Assembly: GCA_964036045.1 (NCBI GenBank)
Contig: OZ038382.1
Location: 74,014,687-74,078,686, forward strand
Length of the DNA stretch: 64,000 bases
Direction: 5' to 3'
Source of the DNA: Eutreptiella sp. 'Long Island Sound 2002'
Taxonomy: Eukaryota > Euglenozoa > Euglenophyceae > Eutreptiales > Eutreptiaceae
Shown one piece after another: positions 12,685 through 22,578 of the stretch. A program made the translations under genes and the position numbers. Below the pieces are notes generated by a model. That model saw only the letters and a list, made by a program, of their open reading frames with translations. It did no database searches and had not been told where the DNA came from. Each line of letters begins with the position of its first letter. Positions within the stretch are counted from its first letter, which is position 1.

Positions 12685-13791
12685 ATGGTGATAACCCTCG
12701 TCTCGTACCACTGTACGGTCCAAATGTGCGGCCCAAATGTGAAGTACACCCTGGCGCGTCTGTTCGAAGAGGCTGCACCACGGCGGGAACGGCGGTACGC
12801 CTGTACCTGGCTGTACACCCCCCGAGAAGACCTGCTGTTCACCAGCAAAAAGCCTGAACAGTTGACGACACGAACCCTGTGTACTATCCTGGAGACACCC
12901 GGAAGAATCGCACAACACCCACCATACACTGCTACAAATTTGGAGTGGAGGTCATCGTGGTTTCGCTGGCTCCTGGGATTGGTGGCTGGAGCACTTGTGG
13001 TACCAAGTGCACCAGAGGTGCCAGCAATTGTGGTGATGTTCAGCGCCCTCCGCAAACGGACACAAGTGTATGGGATGACAACAGCACTGATTGCCTACTT
13101 GCCCTGGTTGTTGAGGCTCTGGGTACCGGATGCATGGGGAGTTGGGACCGACTCAGTCAAGCAAAACCTGCTGTAGGCTGTATAGCAATGTGCACGGGAA
13201 CTAGCAGCAGACTTGCAAGCCGAAGGAGAGTTGTGGTACGCCGGAACGCTGATGAATGCGCAGCAACTGCGCCTGCTTGATAAGAACCTGAAACACGAAG
13301 TCAAAGCGGCAGAGAAACTGGATCACAAGAGGCGGAAGTTGGTTCTGAAGCAACAGTAAAAGGATGAATTGGCGGCGGCAAAAAAGTCACTAAAGGAGAA
13401 CGGTGCAAAGGGTGTTGAACACAGGCAAGGAAGCCAGCATCAGAGGCTCCTCGGCAGCCCATTTGGTGCCACCACCACTCCAGAAAACCGGACTGTCCGA
13501 GGAGGTTTCACGGTTGACAATGCAAGTGTCGGTCCTCAAGCTGCCTCATCCAGTGCCGTCGATCTTGCGGTTCATGTGCCCCCAACTGGCCTGGACCCTG
13601 CGTTCCATGCTGTTAGTGCCAGTGTAAAGCCAGCTTCAAAGCCAGCTCTTCGAACCAGAAGGCGAAGTCCAAGACCACCGCAAAGACACGTGCAAAGCGG
13701 CAGGTTGAGTAGACCACCCTCACTCAGATGGACCTCGAGGCTAGGGTGGATTTACAGAGTATTGACAAGGCCCAGTAGCAGGCAATTGTAG
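12685..13791 (+). pseudogene. Decayed ORF of element D, unknown function
   Basis: One frame stays open over about 1.1 kb apart from stops at about 13,174, 13,183 and 13,357. The first part has two hydrophobic stretches (around WLLGLVAGALVV and LIAYLPWLLRLWV) that could be membrane helices. After the stops comes a charged, coiled-coil-like part (LRLLDKNLKHEVKAAEKL, later AAAKKSLKEN), then a Ser/Pro/Arg-rich tail that contains a partial GTTTCAC motif near 13,504. I recognise no family. The conserved phase across the stops argues for a former gene. Confidence 0.45.
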
Positions 13792-14342
13792 CGTAGATCG
13801 AGGCTGCCAACAATGCGGGTTTTGGTGGACGAGGAGCTCCAGGGCTGAAAGGCAAACCCAAAGCACAAGCCATGACCATCCCCAGTGTGGCTCCGCTTGA
13901 GCAAGCTTCCCAGAGGACCCGCAGTGCAAAGCAGTAGGCTGAATGGGAGGACCTGTGAGTTGCGCTTTTTTGAGAACTGCTTCTGGTTGTACTGTTGTTG
14001 CCCTGATAACACCTGCTGGTTTACTGGGTCATCACACTGTATTTTCCCTGTCAGCTGCGAAACACACTTCCATAATGACACTTGTGCCCAAAATGCCGGA
14101 AACCGGTGTTAGATTTTTTCCTGTCGTTGCGGTGCTCTGTGATGACCTGATGCACGGTTTGGTCCGGAAGTCCACTATGTGCTTTTGTTTTTCAATTGAC
14201 AGGAACAATTATTTCTAAACCATAAATTGTACCCTTCAGCCTCTATTTTGGACTGCATGGACATATGACACAGTCCCTGTGTATTTGCACTGTACTTCAC
14301 TGCAAGAGCCGGGTGCTGTTTATCTTCTATGTTAGTTTCACC

Positions 14343-14822
14343 AACAGGGTCATATATGTGGTGCACAGGGCCTAAGTGGTACTCCGGCGTGCGGGAGACT
14401 GTATGGGGGCTGGGTTTGTCCAGCCGGACCAGCAGATGGGCAACGGTGAACAGGAGGGGGACATGGTGGTACGAGAGGAGAATGCTTCCCCAATAGTGGT
14501 AGGAAGCTATGGTGAATTGCGCCTCGCTGTGACAGGCGAGCGTGTCGGTGTGGCAGCGCGCGGTCCCTTGGAAGCAGGAGTATGTTCCTTGCGGGACGGG
14601 GCGCAGGTCCACCAGGTCCGTGAGGTTGAAAGCCTACATGAACGCGCGGTAGATTGTATCATCGGGGCGCGGAGTTCCCCTGTTTGCCCGTCGGGCCGCC
14701 GAATCGGTGTTAGTCACCACCAGAACGGTCGCCGGGTCCACTATGGAGGTGACTTTGCACCAGATCTTGGTGGTATAATCTTGACATCCCGGGCTGACCG
14801 GGACCCCGAAAACGGGCAAAAA
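14343..14822 (-). pseudogene. L2 LINE: C-terminal half of the endonuclease, inverted
   Basis: On the minus strand from about 14,819 the translation reads VLVVTNTDS (the place of the GDFN block), LTDLVDLRPVP, GTYSCFQGTARCHTDTL (the place of the Tyr-Thr / Arg-Leu-Asp block) and SYHHVPLLFTV (the place of the SDH-P block). This is the order of the second half of an APE-type LINE endonuclease and is exactly what the plus-strand half at 11.6-12.07 kb lacks. One in-frame stop follows IYRAFM. The segment is flanked on both sides by GTTTCAC sequences (14,335 and 14,823). Inference: the half-domain was flipped by recombination between D copies. Several catalytic positions are changed, so it is dead. 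Confidence 0.6.
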
Positions 14823-14857
14823 GTTTCACTGTTGGGCCGTGTGGCCAACAGTGAAAC
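14823..14857. repeat. D palindrome, extended 35-bp form
   Basis: Arms GTTTCACTGTTGGGCC and GGCCAACAGTGAAAC around a GTGT-type loop. It borders the inverted endonuclease fragment and is the longest hairpin of the family here. Confidence 0.85.
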
Positions 14858-14910
14858 TGACATAAAAATCAATTTCCCAAAACTGCACTGTGGGTGCCAT
14901 ATTTCACAAT

Positions 14911-14932
14911 GTTTCACTGTCAATAGTGAAAC
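14911..14932. repeat. D palindrome copy
   Basis: GTTTCACTGT, 2 nt, ATAGTGAAAC: one mismatch between the arms. Confidence 0.8.
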
Positions 14933-15207
14933 AGCAACTGACATAGAAGCATTGGGGTGTGATGGATTGCATCCCCCGAACCCCCCCCCCCCTCCATTTC
15001 ATCCCATGTGCGGCTATGGACCATGTGCAGCCACGAACAACGTCCCCTTGTGACAAACGAGTGTATGTAAAGGAGCAACACAAAACACAAGTAGGGCACT
15101 TGTGCACACAGTGTACCTGCATGTGTAGAGGCATATCCATAATAAAAAATATTGTCACTGGCAAATAACATCAGCAAGGGAAAGAGTTGCATTGTTAAAA
15201 GTGAAAC

Positions 15208-15359
15208 AGATTTTTGTACTGCACTTCGAGGTGCACAGTGGCTCTGTCCCCGGCGGATACGGGTGATTTCCAGAACTCGGTGCTCCACAGCAAAGACATC
15301 GACCCCCAACCCGCCCCAGCCCGATGGCTGAAAAGCCTGCATCGAGCCATCTATGATTG
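15208..15359 (+). pseudogene. L2 LINE: linker between endonuclease and reverse transcriptase
   Basis: The frame from 15,208 is open to the H insertion and reads ...DTGDFQNSVLHSKD...ARWLKSLHRAIYD. The final GATTG (15,355-15,359) is repeated at 39,465-39,469 on the far side of element H. Joining there gives HRAIYDWAHAAGRVRALRF in one frame. This proves that 15.2 kb and 39.5 kb were adjacent before H inserted. Confidence 0.8.
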
Positions 15360-15381
15360 CTTAGGACGCCTTAATTGCACG
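15360..15381 (+). repeat. H left terminal inverted repeat
   Basis: Begins CTTAGGACGCCTTAATTGC; pairs with 39,443-39,464. Preceded by the TSD GATTG. Confidence 0.9.
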
Positions 15382-15842
15382 CCCTGGTGACCCTCAAGAA
15401 GTCGAATTTGTTACCCCTAACTGGGGTGTTTTTTTAGGGTATGAAATGCAGGGGGGGGGGGTCACTGTTTCAGTTTGTGTTTCAAAAGCCATTTTTTGAA
15501 CCATTCCAATGTTCCAATTCCGAATAGTCAATTTCAACTCCCAAATCAGCCAAATTTCAAAAATGAAGCGAAATGTCGCCACTCCTTTGAAATTGGCCGA
15601 TAACATACACTCTTTTCGTGCATTTTTTCTCTCATGAGACGCGAAATTTCATCACTCCTTCATTATTTGATGAATTCATGCCCGCATTGTGTATTTGTAT
15701 TTGTGTACGTTCATTTGATTTGATTTGTACCGAAATTTGTGCCTTTGATGAATTTTATGAACATTCTGACAATCTTGGTATGTAGTATGTTCCCTGTTCC
15801 GAGGCAAATATGTGCGTATTTGTTGTGAGGTGACCACAGGAC
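15382..15842. other. H left non-coding region
   Basis: AT-richer DNA with a poly-G run near 15,450 and two diverged GCGAAATTTC-type motifs (about 15,565 and 15,640). No gene seen. Probably the subterminal and promoter region of H. Confidence 0.5.
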
Positions 15843-16330
15843 ATGGATCCGGCACTGCTAAGGGTGGTTGTGGCAAGTCGTCAGTTTCAGAACGTTGATG
15901 ACCTCATGACGGATGTTGCCAATGGGGGCTCTGCAAGGTTATTGGCTGTCTGGGCCCTGGCAATGCGAACAAATCGACGCTCACGGAAGGATGTTACACG
16001 GCTGCTGTTTGCCCATGGAATACGGAAGAAGCCCCGTTGGTACACTGTTTTCTCAAATCAATTGATATGCTTGTAGCGACTTCTGATGGCAGCCCCTAAT
16101 GCACAGTCCCAGGATGTACCAATGCCTATTTCATTGAGCCGGAGGACACGCCGATTGTCGGCTCCCACGGGACTTGTGCATGCAGCTATGCCCTCACTTA
16201 CTGCCGATGCACATCAACAAGCAACATGGCTTTGGCAAAGCATGCGAACCACCGGGTGGCGCTCTGGTACGACAACCGGGTGACAAAGAATTATGGGGTA
16301 GACCCGCTGCATCGTGACCACTCCATAAAT
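15843..16330 (+). pseudogene. H gene, N-terminal part (candidate transposase), interrupted by A
   Basis: The translation from ATG 15,843 aligns with the N-terminus of the A protein at 16,904. Shared landmarks include a Leu-rich ALAMRTNRRSRKDV block (A has ALDLRHNRKTRRNV), a following PRW..V..Q block, and in another frame ALWYDNRVTKNYGVDP (A has TLWFDNYHRYINGVDP). A stop at 16,074 and a frameshift between about 16,190 and 16,240 disable it. It ends at codon AAT, part of the TSD TAAAT, where element A begins. The gene continues at 37,767. Function is inferred only from its place in a transposon and from homology to the A ORF. Confidence 0.8.
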
Positions 16331-16356
16331 ATTAGGCCACGCTAACTACCCGCCCC
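16331..16356 (+). repeat. A left terminal inverted repeat
   Basis: ATTAGGCCACGCTAACTACC plus CGCCCC; pairs with 37,736-37,761. Confidence 0.9.
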
Positions 16357-16539
16357 TTGCGACCCAAACATGTGCACTTTGTCGCCTTTTTTGTGTCTTG
16401 TTTTTGTGCCTATGTTTTCCATGTGTCCCCTGTACTGTAATAGGTGGTGAAGAATAATTCTACATTTATTGCGTGTCCTATGCATACACACTTTGCAACT
16501 CAAATTCACTGTCTCTATTTGCCAATTTGCCAAGACCTG

Positions 16540-16800
16540 TGCGAAATTTCCCCAGCCCCCCCGGATAGCAGAAAAGGTATACATATTTTGATGTCTTGAT
16601 GACCCTGGGCGAAATTTCCCCCAGCCCCGCCTCTTCTGCAAAATGTATAGATCAAAAACACCAATCAGTGATCCTGGGCGAAATTTTTTCCAGCCCCCCC
16701 TCCCCCCTGTTGTTTCTTTGCTTCCCCTGTGCCTGGTATGTTGCCCTTTCCCTCACTGTCACTTAGGCCGGGCAGTCGATAAAGTTGAACCTGGGCGAAA
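16540..16800 (+). promoter_or_regulatory. A left subterminal motif cluster, GGGCGAAATTTC
   Basis: Copies at about 16,538, 16,607, 16,676 and 16,791, all in forward orientation; the first reads TGCGAAATTTC. The same motif appears in reverse at the right end (37,285-37,365). Opposed subterminal repeats are typical of transposase-binding sites in several DNA transposon families; that role is inferred here. The cluster also lies just upstream of ORF1 and could act as promoter DNA. Confidence 0.6.
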
Positions 16801-16903
16801 TTTCTTCCTGCTTGCCTTGACACCCTTTACCTACAGGGTGGTACCTCTGTTGGCTTCTGTTCACGGACTCTTAGGGGTGCTTCTACCAATGTGGTTGTGA
16901 GAC

Positions 16904-18262
16904 ATGATTGATGTTCGCTTTCTTCAAACAGCCGTGGGGGGTACTCGCGTTCGTCCCCCGAAGGCTGTCATTCGGGTGGCATTGAACAAAGGAAGGACAC
17001 TCCCGCTGCTGCCGCTAGCACTGGATTTGCGTCACAATAGAAAGACTAGACGTAATGTTGGGCATGTGCGGGCTGCCTGGGATTCTAGTCGTCCACCAAG
17101 ATGGTTGTTGGTCCTGCAGAAGCAAGTTTTCTCACTGTATAACATTGTGCGAGTGCTTACATATCCCCGTGCTGAGAGAGCCACTACGGCCTCATATCGC
17201 GGTACAAGGACCCAGTACATCCGCCAAAAGCTGGCAATGGCAGGGGAATGCACTATCAATACCCCTACTATCTCGGCCCAAGCCTGTGTTCAAGCTTCAT
17301 GCCTTTGGGATTCATTTGAGAGACAGCAAATTACCCTGTGGTTCGACAATTACCATCGCTACATCAATGGGGTGGACCCCCATAGCCCTGATAAGACTTT
17401 GAACGTGACTGTTGTCGGTGTGTTGCACACTACTGAGCTGCCCCAGTACCACTTTCTGCCCGGTCTGGATGCTGTTGCACAATGTATACCCGTGGTTGTT
17501 GACTACCTTGTTCGCTGTGTTGGGTCGCTGTTGCAAAGAAGTACAGTCCCAGATGGGCCTATTCTGCGGACCTGGGTTCGTGCACCTCTGGACTATGCTC
17601 GCAATGCTGTGGTATCCCTCAAGTGGAGGGCCATTCTGTTATCACACTCGAAATGCGGAAGTCATGTTGAGTTATTGGAGTTTGTCAGGGGGCTAGAATG
17701 CTTGCAGGTGAAGACCAGACGGAATGTGTTATTTCTGATTGACATGAAAATCTTTTACGCACTCCTGAAAATGTTGTTTGGAGCAAGCTATGCCCCCTGG
17801 CACGTAGACCAGTTCCTGCTGGGACACCCGTTGCTTTACGGTGTCTGGCACCCATATAAGTATTCTTTGGAAATAACCTATAAGGCATTTGCCCCTATTA
17901 TTAAATTTGTTGAGCAGGGTTGGGACCTGAAGGCAGGAGCTGTGGTGCCCATGAAAGTCAACATGCGTCACATGGAAAAAACCATTGTTGGTTTGTTCCT
18001 GGCTACAGCTGCTAACGAAGAATGGCTTAATACTACCACCCACGTGCTTATGAGTAATCTTGCCGAGTTGTCTAATGCTCAAAGCCTGGGTCTGAAATGT
18101 GTGTTAGCCCTGAAGGCCCTGTTATACTCGTACTGCTCAGTACTTCTGGCACTAGGGGTTCTTGTGCGTGAATGTAACTGGAACGGTCGCTCTCTGCATT
18201 CCAGTGCAGCTGCAAAAGAATGCATTGGAATGAGTACTGTCTTGATGATGAATATCACTTAG
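16904..18262 (+). CDS. ORF1 of element A (candidate transposase), stop supplied by an inserted terminus
   Basis: 452 codons with ATG in the context GAGACATGATTG, conserved in most units. This is the only undamaged copy of the family here. Landmarks: basic N-terminus with RHNRKTRRNV; TLWFDNYHRYINGVDP at about residue 142-160; LIDMKIFYALLKM; PLLYGVWHPYK; VLVRECNW near the end. The paralogue in H keeps the DN, D-K-I and P-L-x-YGVWHP-K positions, so these are likely functional. The GVWHP-K block faintly recalls G-x-x-H blocks in some RNase H-like transposases, but I cannot assign a family. The last residues, ending NIT-stop, come from the adjoining CTTAG terminus. In the original gene the frame continued into 28,765 (IPSEKWLSIEYL). 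Confidence 0.75.
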   Translation: MIDVRFLQTAVGGTRVRPPKAVIRVALNKGRTLPLLPLALDLRHNRKTRRNVGHVRAAWDSSRPPRWLLVLQKQVFSLYNIVRVLTYPRAERATTASYRGTRTQYIRQKLAMAGECTINTPTISAQACVQASCLWDSFERQQITLWFDNYHRYINGVDPHSPDKTLNVTVVGVLHTTELPQYHFLPGLDAVAQCIPVVVDYLVRCVGSLLQRSTVPDGPILRTWVRAPLDYARNAVVSLKWRAILLSHSKCGSHVELLEFVRGLECLQVKTRRNVLFLIDMKIFYALLKMLFGASYAPWHVDQFLLGHPLLYGVWHPYKYSLEITYKAFAPIIKFVEQGWDLKAGAVVPMKVNMRHMEKTIVGLFLATAANEEWLNTTTHVLMSNLAELSNAQSLGLKCVLALKALLYSYCSVLLALGVLVRECNWNGRSLHSSAAAKECIGMSTVLMMNIT

Positions 18263-18829
18263 GCCACGCTAACTACCCGCCCCTTACGACCCAAACATGT
18301 GCACTTTGTCGCCTTTTCTGTGTCTTTTTTTTGTGCCTATGTTTTCCATGTGTCGCCTGTACTGTAATAGGTGGTGATGAATAGCTCTACATTTATTGCG
18401 TGTACTATGCGTACACACTTTGAAACTCAAATTCACTGTCTCTATTTGCCAATTTAGCAAGACTTGGGCGAAATTTCCCCAAGCGCCCCCGGATAGCAAA
18501 AAAGGTATACATATTTTGATGTCTTGATGACCCTGGGCGAAATTTCGCCAAACTCTGCCTTTTCTGGAAAATATATAGCTTAAAAACACCAATCAGTGAT
18601 CCTAGGCGAAATTTCTTCCAGCCCCCCCCCCCCTGTTGTTTATTGCCTTGTGGTGTGCATGATATGTTGCCCTCTGTCTGCCTGTCGCTTAGGCCCACTA
18701 GTCGATAAAGTTGAACCTGGGCGAAATTTCTTCCTGCTTGCCTTGACACCCTTTACCTACAGGGTGGTACCTCTGTTTGGTTCTGTTCATTGACTCTTAG
18801 GGGTGCTTCTGCCAATGTGGTTGTGAGAC

Positions 18830-20182
18830 ATGATTGATGTTCGCTTTCTTCAAACAGCCGTGGGGGGTACTCGCGTTCGTACCCCGAAGGCTGCCATTCG
18901 GGTGGCATTGAAAAAAGGAAGGACACTCCCGCTGCTGCAGCTGGCACTGGATTTGCATCACAATAGAAAGACTAGACGTAATGTTGGGCATGTGCGGGCT
19001 GCCTGGGATTCTAGTCGTCCACCAAGATGGTTGTTGGTCCTGCATAAGCAAGTTTTCTCATTGCATAACATTGTGCGAGTGCTTACATATCCCCGTGCTG
19101 AGAGAGCCGCTGCGGCCTCATATCGCGGTACAATGACCCAGTACATCCGCCGTAAGCTGGCAATGGCAAGGGAATGCACTATCAAGCCCCTACTATCTCG
19201 GCCCAAGCCTGTGTTCAAGCTTCATGCGTGTGGGATTCATTTGAAAGACAGCAAATTACCCTGTGGTTCGACAATTACCATTGCTACATCAATGGGGTGG
19301 ACCCCCATAACCCTGATAAGACTTTGAACGTGACTGCTGTCGGTGTGTTGCACACTACTGAGCTGCTGCAATACAGTACCACTTTCTGCCCGGTATGGAT
19401 GCTGTTGCACAACGTATACCCGGGGTTGTTGACTACCTTGTGCGCTCTGTTGGGTCGCTGTTGCAAAGAAGTACAGTCCCAGATGGGCCTATTCTGCGGA
19501 CCTGGGTTCGTGCACCTCTGGACTATGATCGCAATGCTGTGGTATCCCTCAAGTGGAGGGCCTTTCTGTTATCACACTCGAAATGCGGAAGTCATGTTGA
19601 GTTGTTGGAGTTTGGCAGGGGGCTAGAATGCTTGCAGCTGAATACTTGACGGACTGTGTTATTTCTGATTGACATGAAAATCTTTTACGCACTCTTAAAA
19701 ATGTCGGTTTGAGCAAGCTATGCCCCCTGGCACGTGGACTAGTGCGTGTTGGGACACCCGTTGCTTTACGGTGTGTGGCACCCATATAAGTATTCTGTGG
19801 AAATAACCTATAAGGCATTTGCCCCTATTATTAAATTTGTTGAGCAGGGTTGGGACCTGAAGGCGGGAGCTGTGGTGCCCATGAAAGTCAAACTGCGTCA
19901 CATGGAAAAAACCATTGTTGGTTTGTTTCTGGCTACATCTGCTAACGAAGCACGGCTTAATAGTACCACCCAGGTCCTTATGAGTAATCTTGCCGAGTTG
20001 TCTAATGCTCAAAGCCTGGGTCTGAAATGTGTGTTAGCCCTGAAGGCCCTCTTATACTCGTACTGCTCAGCATTTCTGGCACTAGGGGTTCTTGTGCGTG
20101 AATGTAACTGGAACGGTCGCTCTCTGCATTCCAGTGCAGCTGCAAAAGAATGCATTGGAATGAGTCTTGATGATGAATATCA
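18830..20182 (+). pseudogene. ORF1 copy, unit 2, frameshifted
   Basis: Same start and N-terminus as the copy at 16,904. A 1-2 base deletion near 19,187 (ATCAAGCCCC for ATCAATACCCC) shifts the frame. Further damage is an in-frame TGA after GCTGAATACT (about 19,648) and small indels near 19,370 and 19,710. Ends at the next terminus, as all units do. Confidence 0.85.
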
Positions 20183-20459
20183 CTTAGGCCACACTAACTA
20201 CCCGCCCCTTACGACCCAAACATGTGCACTTTGTCGCCTTTTTTGTGTCTTCTTTTTGTGCCTATGTTTTCCATGTGTCGCTCGTACTGTAAGTAGTGGT
20301 GATGAATAGCTGTACATTTATTGCGTGTACTATGCGTACACACTTCGAAACTCAAATTCACTGTCTCTATTTGCCAATTTAGCAAGACTTGGGCGAAATT
20401 TCCCCAAGCGCCCCCGGATAGCAAAAAAGGTATACGTATTTTGATATCTTGATGACCCT

Positions 20460-20475
20460 GGGCGAAATTTCGCCC
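20460..20475. repeat. 16-bp palindrome GGGCGAAATTTCGCCC
   Basis: Perfect self-complementary copy in the non-coding part of unit 3. Further perfect copies lie at 22,285-22,300 and 26,095-26,110; one-base variants are at 29,620-29,635 and 31,124-31,139. Confidence 0.95.
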
Positions 20476-20755
20476 AACTCTGCCTGTTCAGCAAAATATA
20501 TAACTTAAAAACACCAATCAGTGATCCTAGGCGAAATTTCTTCCAGCCCCCCCCCCCCCTGTTGTTTATTTGCTTGTGGTGTGCATGATATGTTGCCCTC
20601 TGTCTGCCTGTCGCTTAGGCCCACCAGTCGATAAAGTTGAACCTGGGCGAAATTTCTTCCTGCTTGCCTTGACACCCTTTACCTACAGGGTGGTACCTCT
20701 GTTTGGTTCTGTTCATTGACTCTTAGGGGTGCTTCTGCCAATGTGGTTGTGAGAC

Positions 20756-22008
20756 ATGATTGATGTTCGCTTTCTTCAAACAGCCGCGGGGGGTACTTGC
20801 GTTCGTACCCCGAAGGCTGTCATTCGGGTGGCATTGAACAAAGGAAGGACACTCCCGCTGCTGCAGCTGGCACTGGATTTGCGTCACAATAGAAAGACTA
20901 GACGTAACCAAGATGGTTGTTGGTCCTGCAGAAGCAAGTTTTCTCACTGTATAACATTGTGCGAGTGCTTACATATCCCCGTGCTGAGAGAGCCACTGGA
21001 GCCTCATATCGCGGTACAATGACCCAGTCCATCCGCCGTAAGCTGGCAATGGCAGGGGAATGCACTATCAAGCCCCTACTATCTCGGCCCAAGCCTGTGT
21101 TCAAGCTTCATGCGTGTGGGATTCATTTGAGAGACAGCAAATTACCCTATGGTTCGACAATTACCATCGCTACATCAATGGGGTGGACCCCCATAGCCCT
21201 GATAAGACTTTGAACGTGACTGTTGTCGGTGTGTTGCACACTACTGAGCTGCCCCAGTACCACTTTCTACCTCGTCTGGATGCTGTTGCACAACGTATAC
21301 CCGTGGTTGTTGACTACCTTGTTTGCTGTGGTGGGTCGCTTTTGCAAAGAAGTACAGTCCCGGATGGGCCTATTCTGCGGACCTGGGTTCGTGCACCTCT
21401 GGACTATGCTCGCAATGCTGTGGTATCCCTCAAGTGGAGGGCCTTTCTGTTATCACACTCGAAATGCGGAAGTCATGTTGAGTTATTGGAGTTTGTCAGG
21501 GGGCTAGAATGCTTGCAGGTGAAAGCAGGCGGAGCAAGCTATGCCCGTTGGCACGTAGACCAGTTCCTGTTGGGACACCCGTTGCTTTACGGTGTCTGGC
21601 ACCCATATAAGTATTCCGTGGAAATAAACTATAAGGCATTTGCCCCTATTATTAAATTTGTTGAGCAGGGTGGGGACCTGAAGGCAGGAGCTGTGGTGCC
21701 CATGAAAGTCAAACTGCGTCACATGGAAAAAACCATTGTTGGTTTGTTTTTGGCTACATCTGCTAACGAAGCACGGCTTAATACTACCACTCACGTGCTT
21801 ATGAGTAATCTTGCCGAGTTGTCTAATGCTCAAAGCCTGGGTCTGAAATGTCTGTTAGCCCTGAAGGCCATGTTGTACTCGTACTGCCTAGCACTTTTGG
21901 CACTAGGGGTTCTTGTGCGCGAATGTAACTAGAACGGTCGCTCTCTGCATTCCAGTGCAGCTGCAAAGGAATGCATTGGAATGAGTACTGTCTTGATGAT
22001 GAATATCA
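20756..22008 (+). pseudogene. ORF1 copy, unit 3, with internal deletions
   Basis: Lacks about 40 bp after CTAGACGTAA (20,907) and about 75 bp near 21,525, where AAGCAGGCGGAGCAAGC replaces the VLFLIDMKIF block. A frame of 290 codons (21,060-21,932) covers much of the C-terminal half, ending in a TAG after ECN. Non-functional. Confidence 0.85.
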
Positions 22009-22284
22009 CTTAGGCCACGCTATCTACCCGCCCCTTACGACCCAAACATGTGCACTTTGTCGCCTTTTCTGTGTCTTGTTTTTGTGCCTCTGTTTTCCAT
22101 GTGTCGCCTGTACTGTAATAGGTGGTGATGAATAGCTGTACATTTATTGCGTGTACTATGCGTACACACTTTGAAACTCAAATTCACTGTCTCTATTTGC
22201 CAATTTAGCAAGACTTGGCGAAATTTCCCCAAGCGCCCCCGGATAGCAAAAAAGGTATACATATTTTGATGTCTTGATGACCCT

Positions 22285-22300
22285 GGGCGAAATTTCGCCC
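22285..22300. repeat. 16-bp palindrome GGGCGAAATTTCGCCC
   Basis: Perfect copy in unit 4, same relative position as in unit 3. Confidence 0.95.
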
Positions 22301-22578
22301 AACTCTGCCCGTTTTGCAAAATATATAGCTTAAAAACACCAATCAGTGATCCTAGGCGAAATTTCTTCCACCCCCCCCCCCCCGTTGTTTATTGCCTTGT
22401 GGTGTGCATGATATGTTGCCCTCTGTCTGCCTGTCGCTTAGGCCCACCAGTCGATAAAGTTGAACCTGGGCGAAATTTCTTCCTGCTTGCCTTGACACCC
22501 TTTACCTACAGGGTGGTACCTCTGTTTAGTTCTGTTCATTGACTCTTAGGGGTGCTTCTGCCAATGTGGTTGTGAGAC

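Larger units (their letters stand above)
12069..15207. mobile_element. D: palindrome-rich insertion(s) in the LINE, ends GTTTCAC / GTGAAAC
   Basis: L2 endonuclease sequence stops at GTTTCACTGTTG (12,069) and LINE coding sequence resumes after GTGAAAC (15,201-15,207), so the interval has short inverted termini. Between them lie several near-perfect palindromes of the same GTTTCAC...GTGAAAC type, a decayed ORF (12,685-13,791) and an inverted LINE fragment (14,343-14,822). I find no clear target-site duplication, so boundaries and the number of insertions are uncertain: it may be one element, or two copies that recombined. Confidence 0.5.

Noticed and set aside
13174-13359. Stop-codon reassignment
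   Set aside because: Stops in the D ORF and elsewhere differ in type and sit in clearly decayed copies; intact exons nearby use no in-frame stops.
14376-15053. Plus-strand 225-codon frame
   Set aside because: It is the antisense of the inverted endonuclease fragment and runs through two D palindromes.
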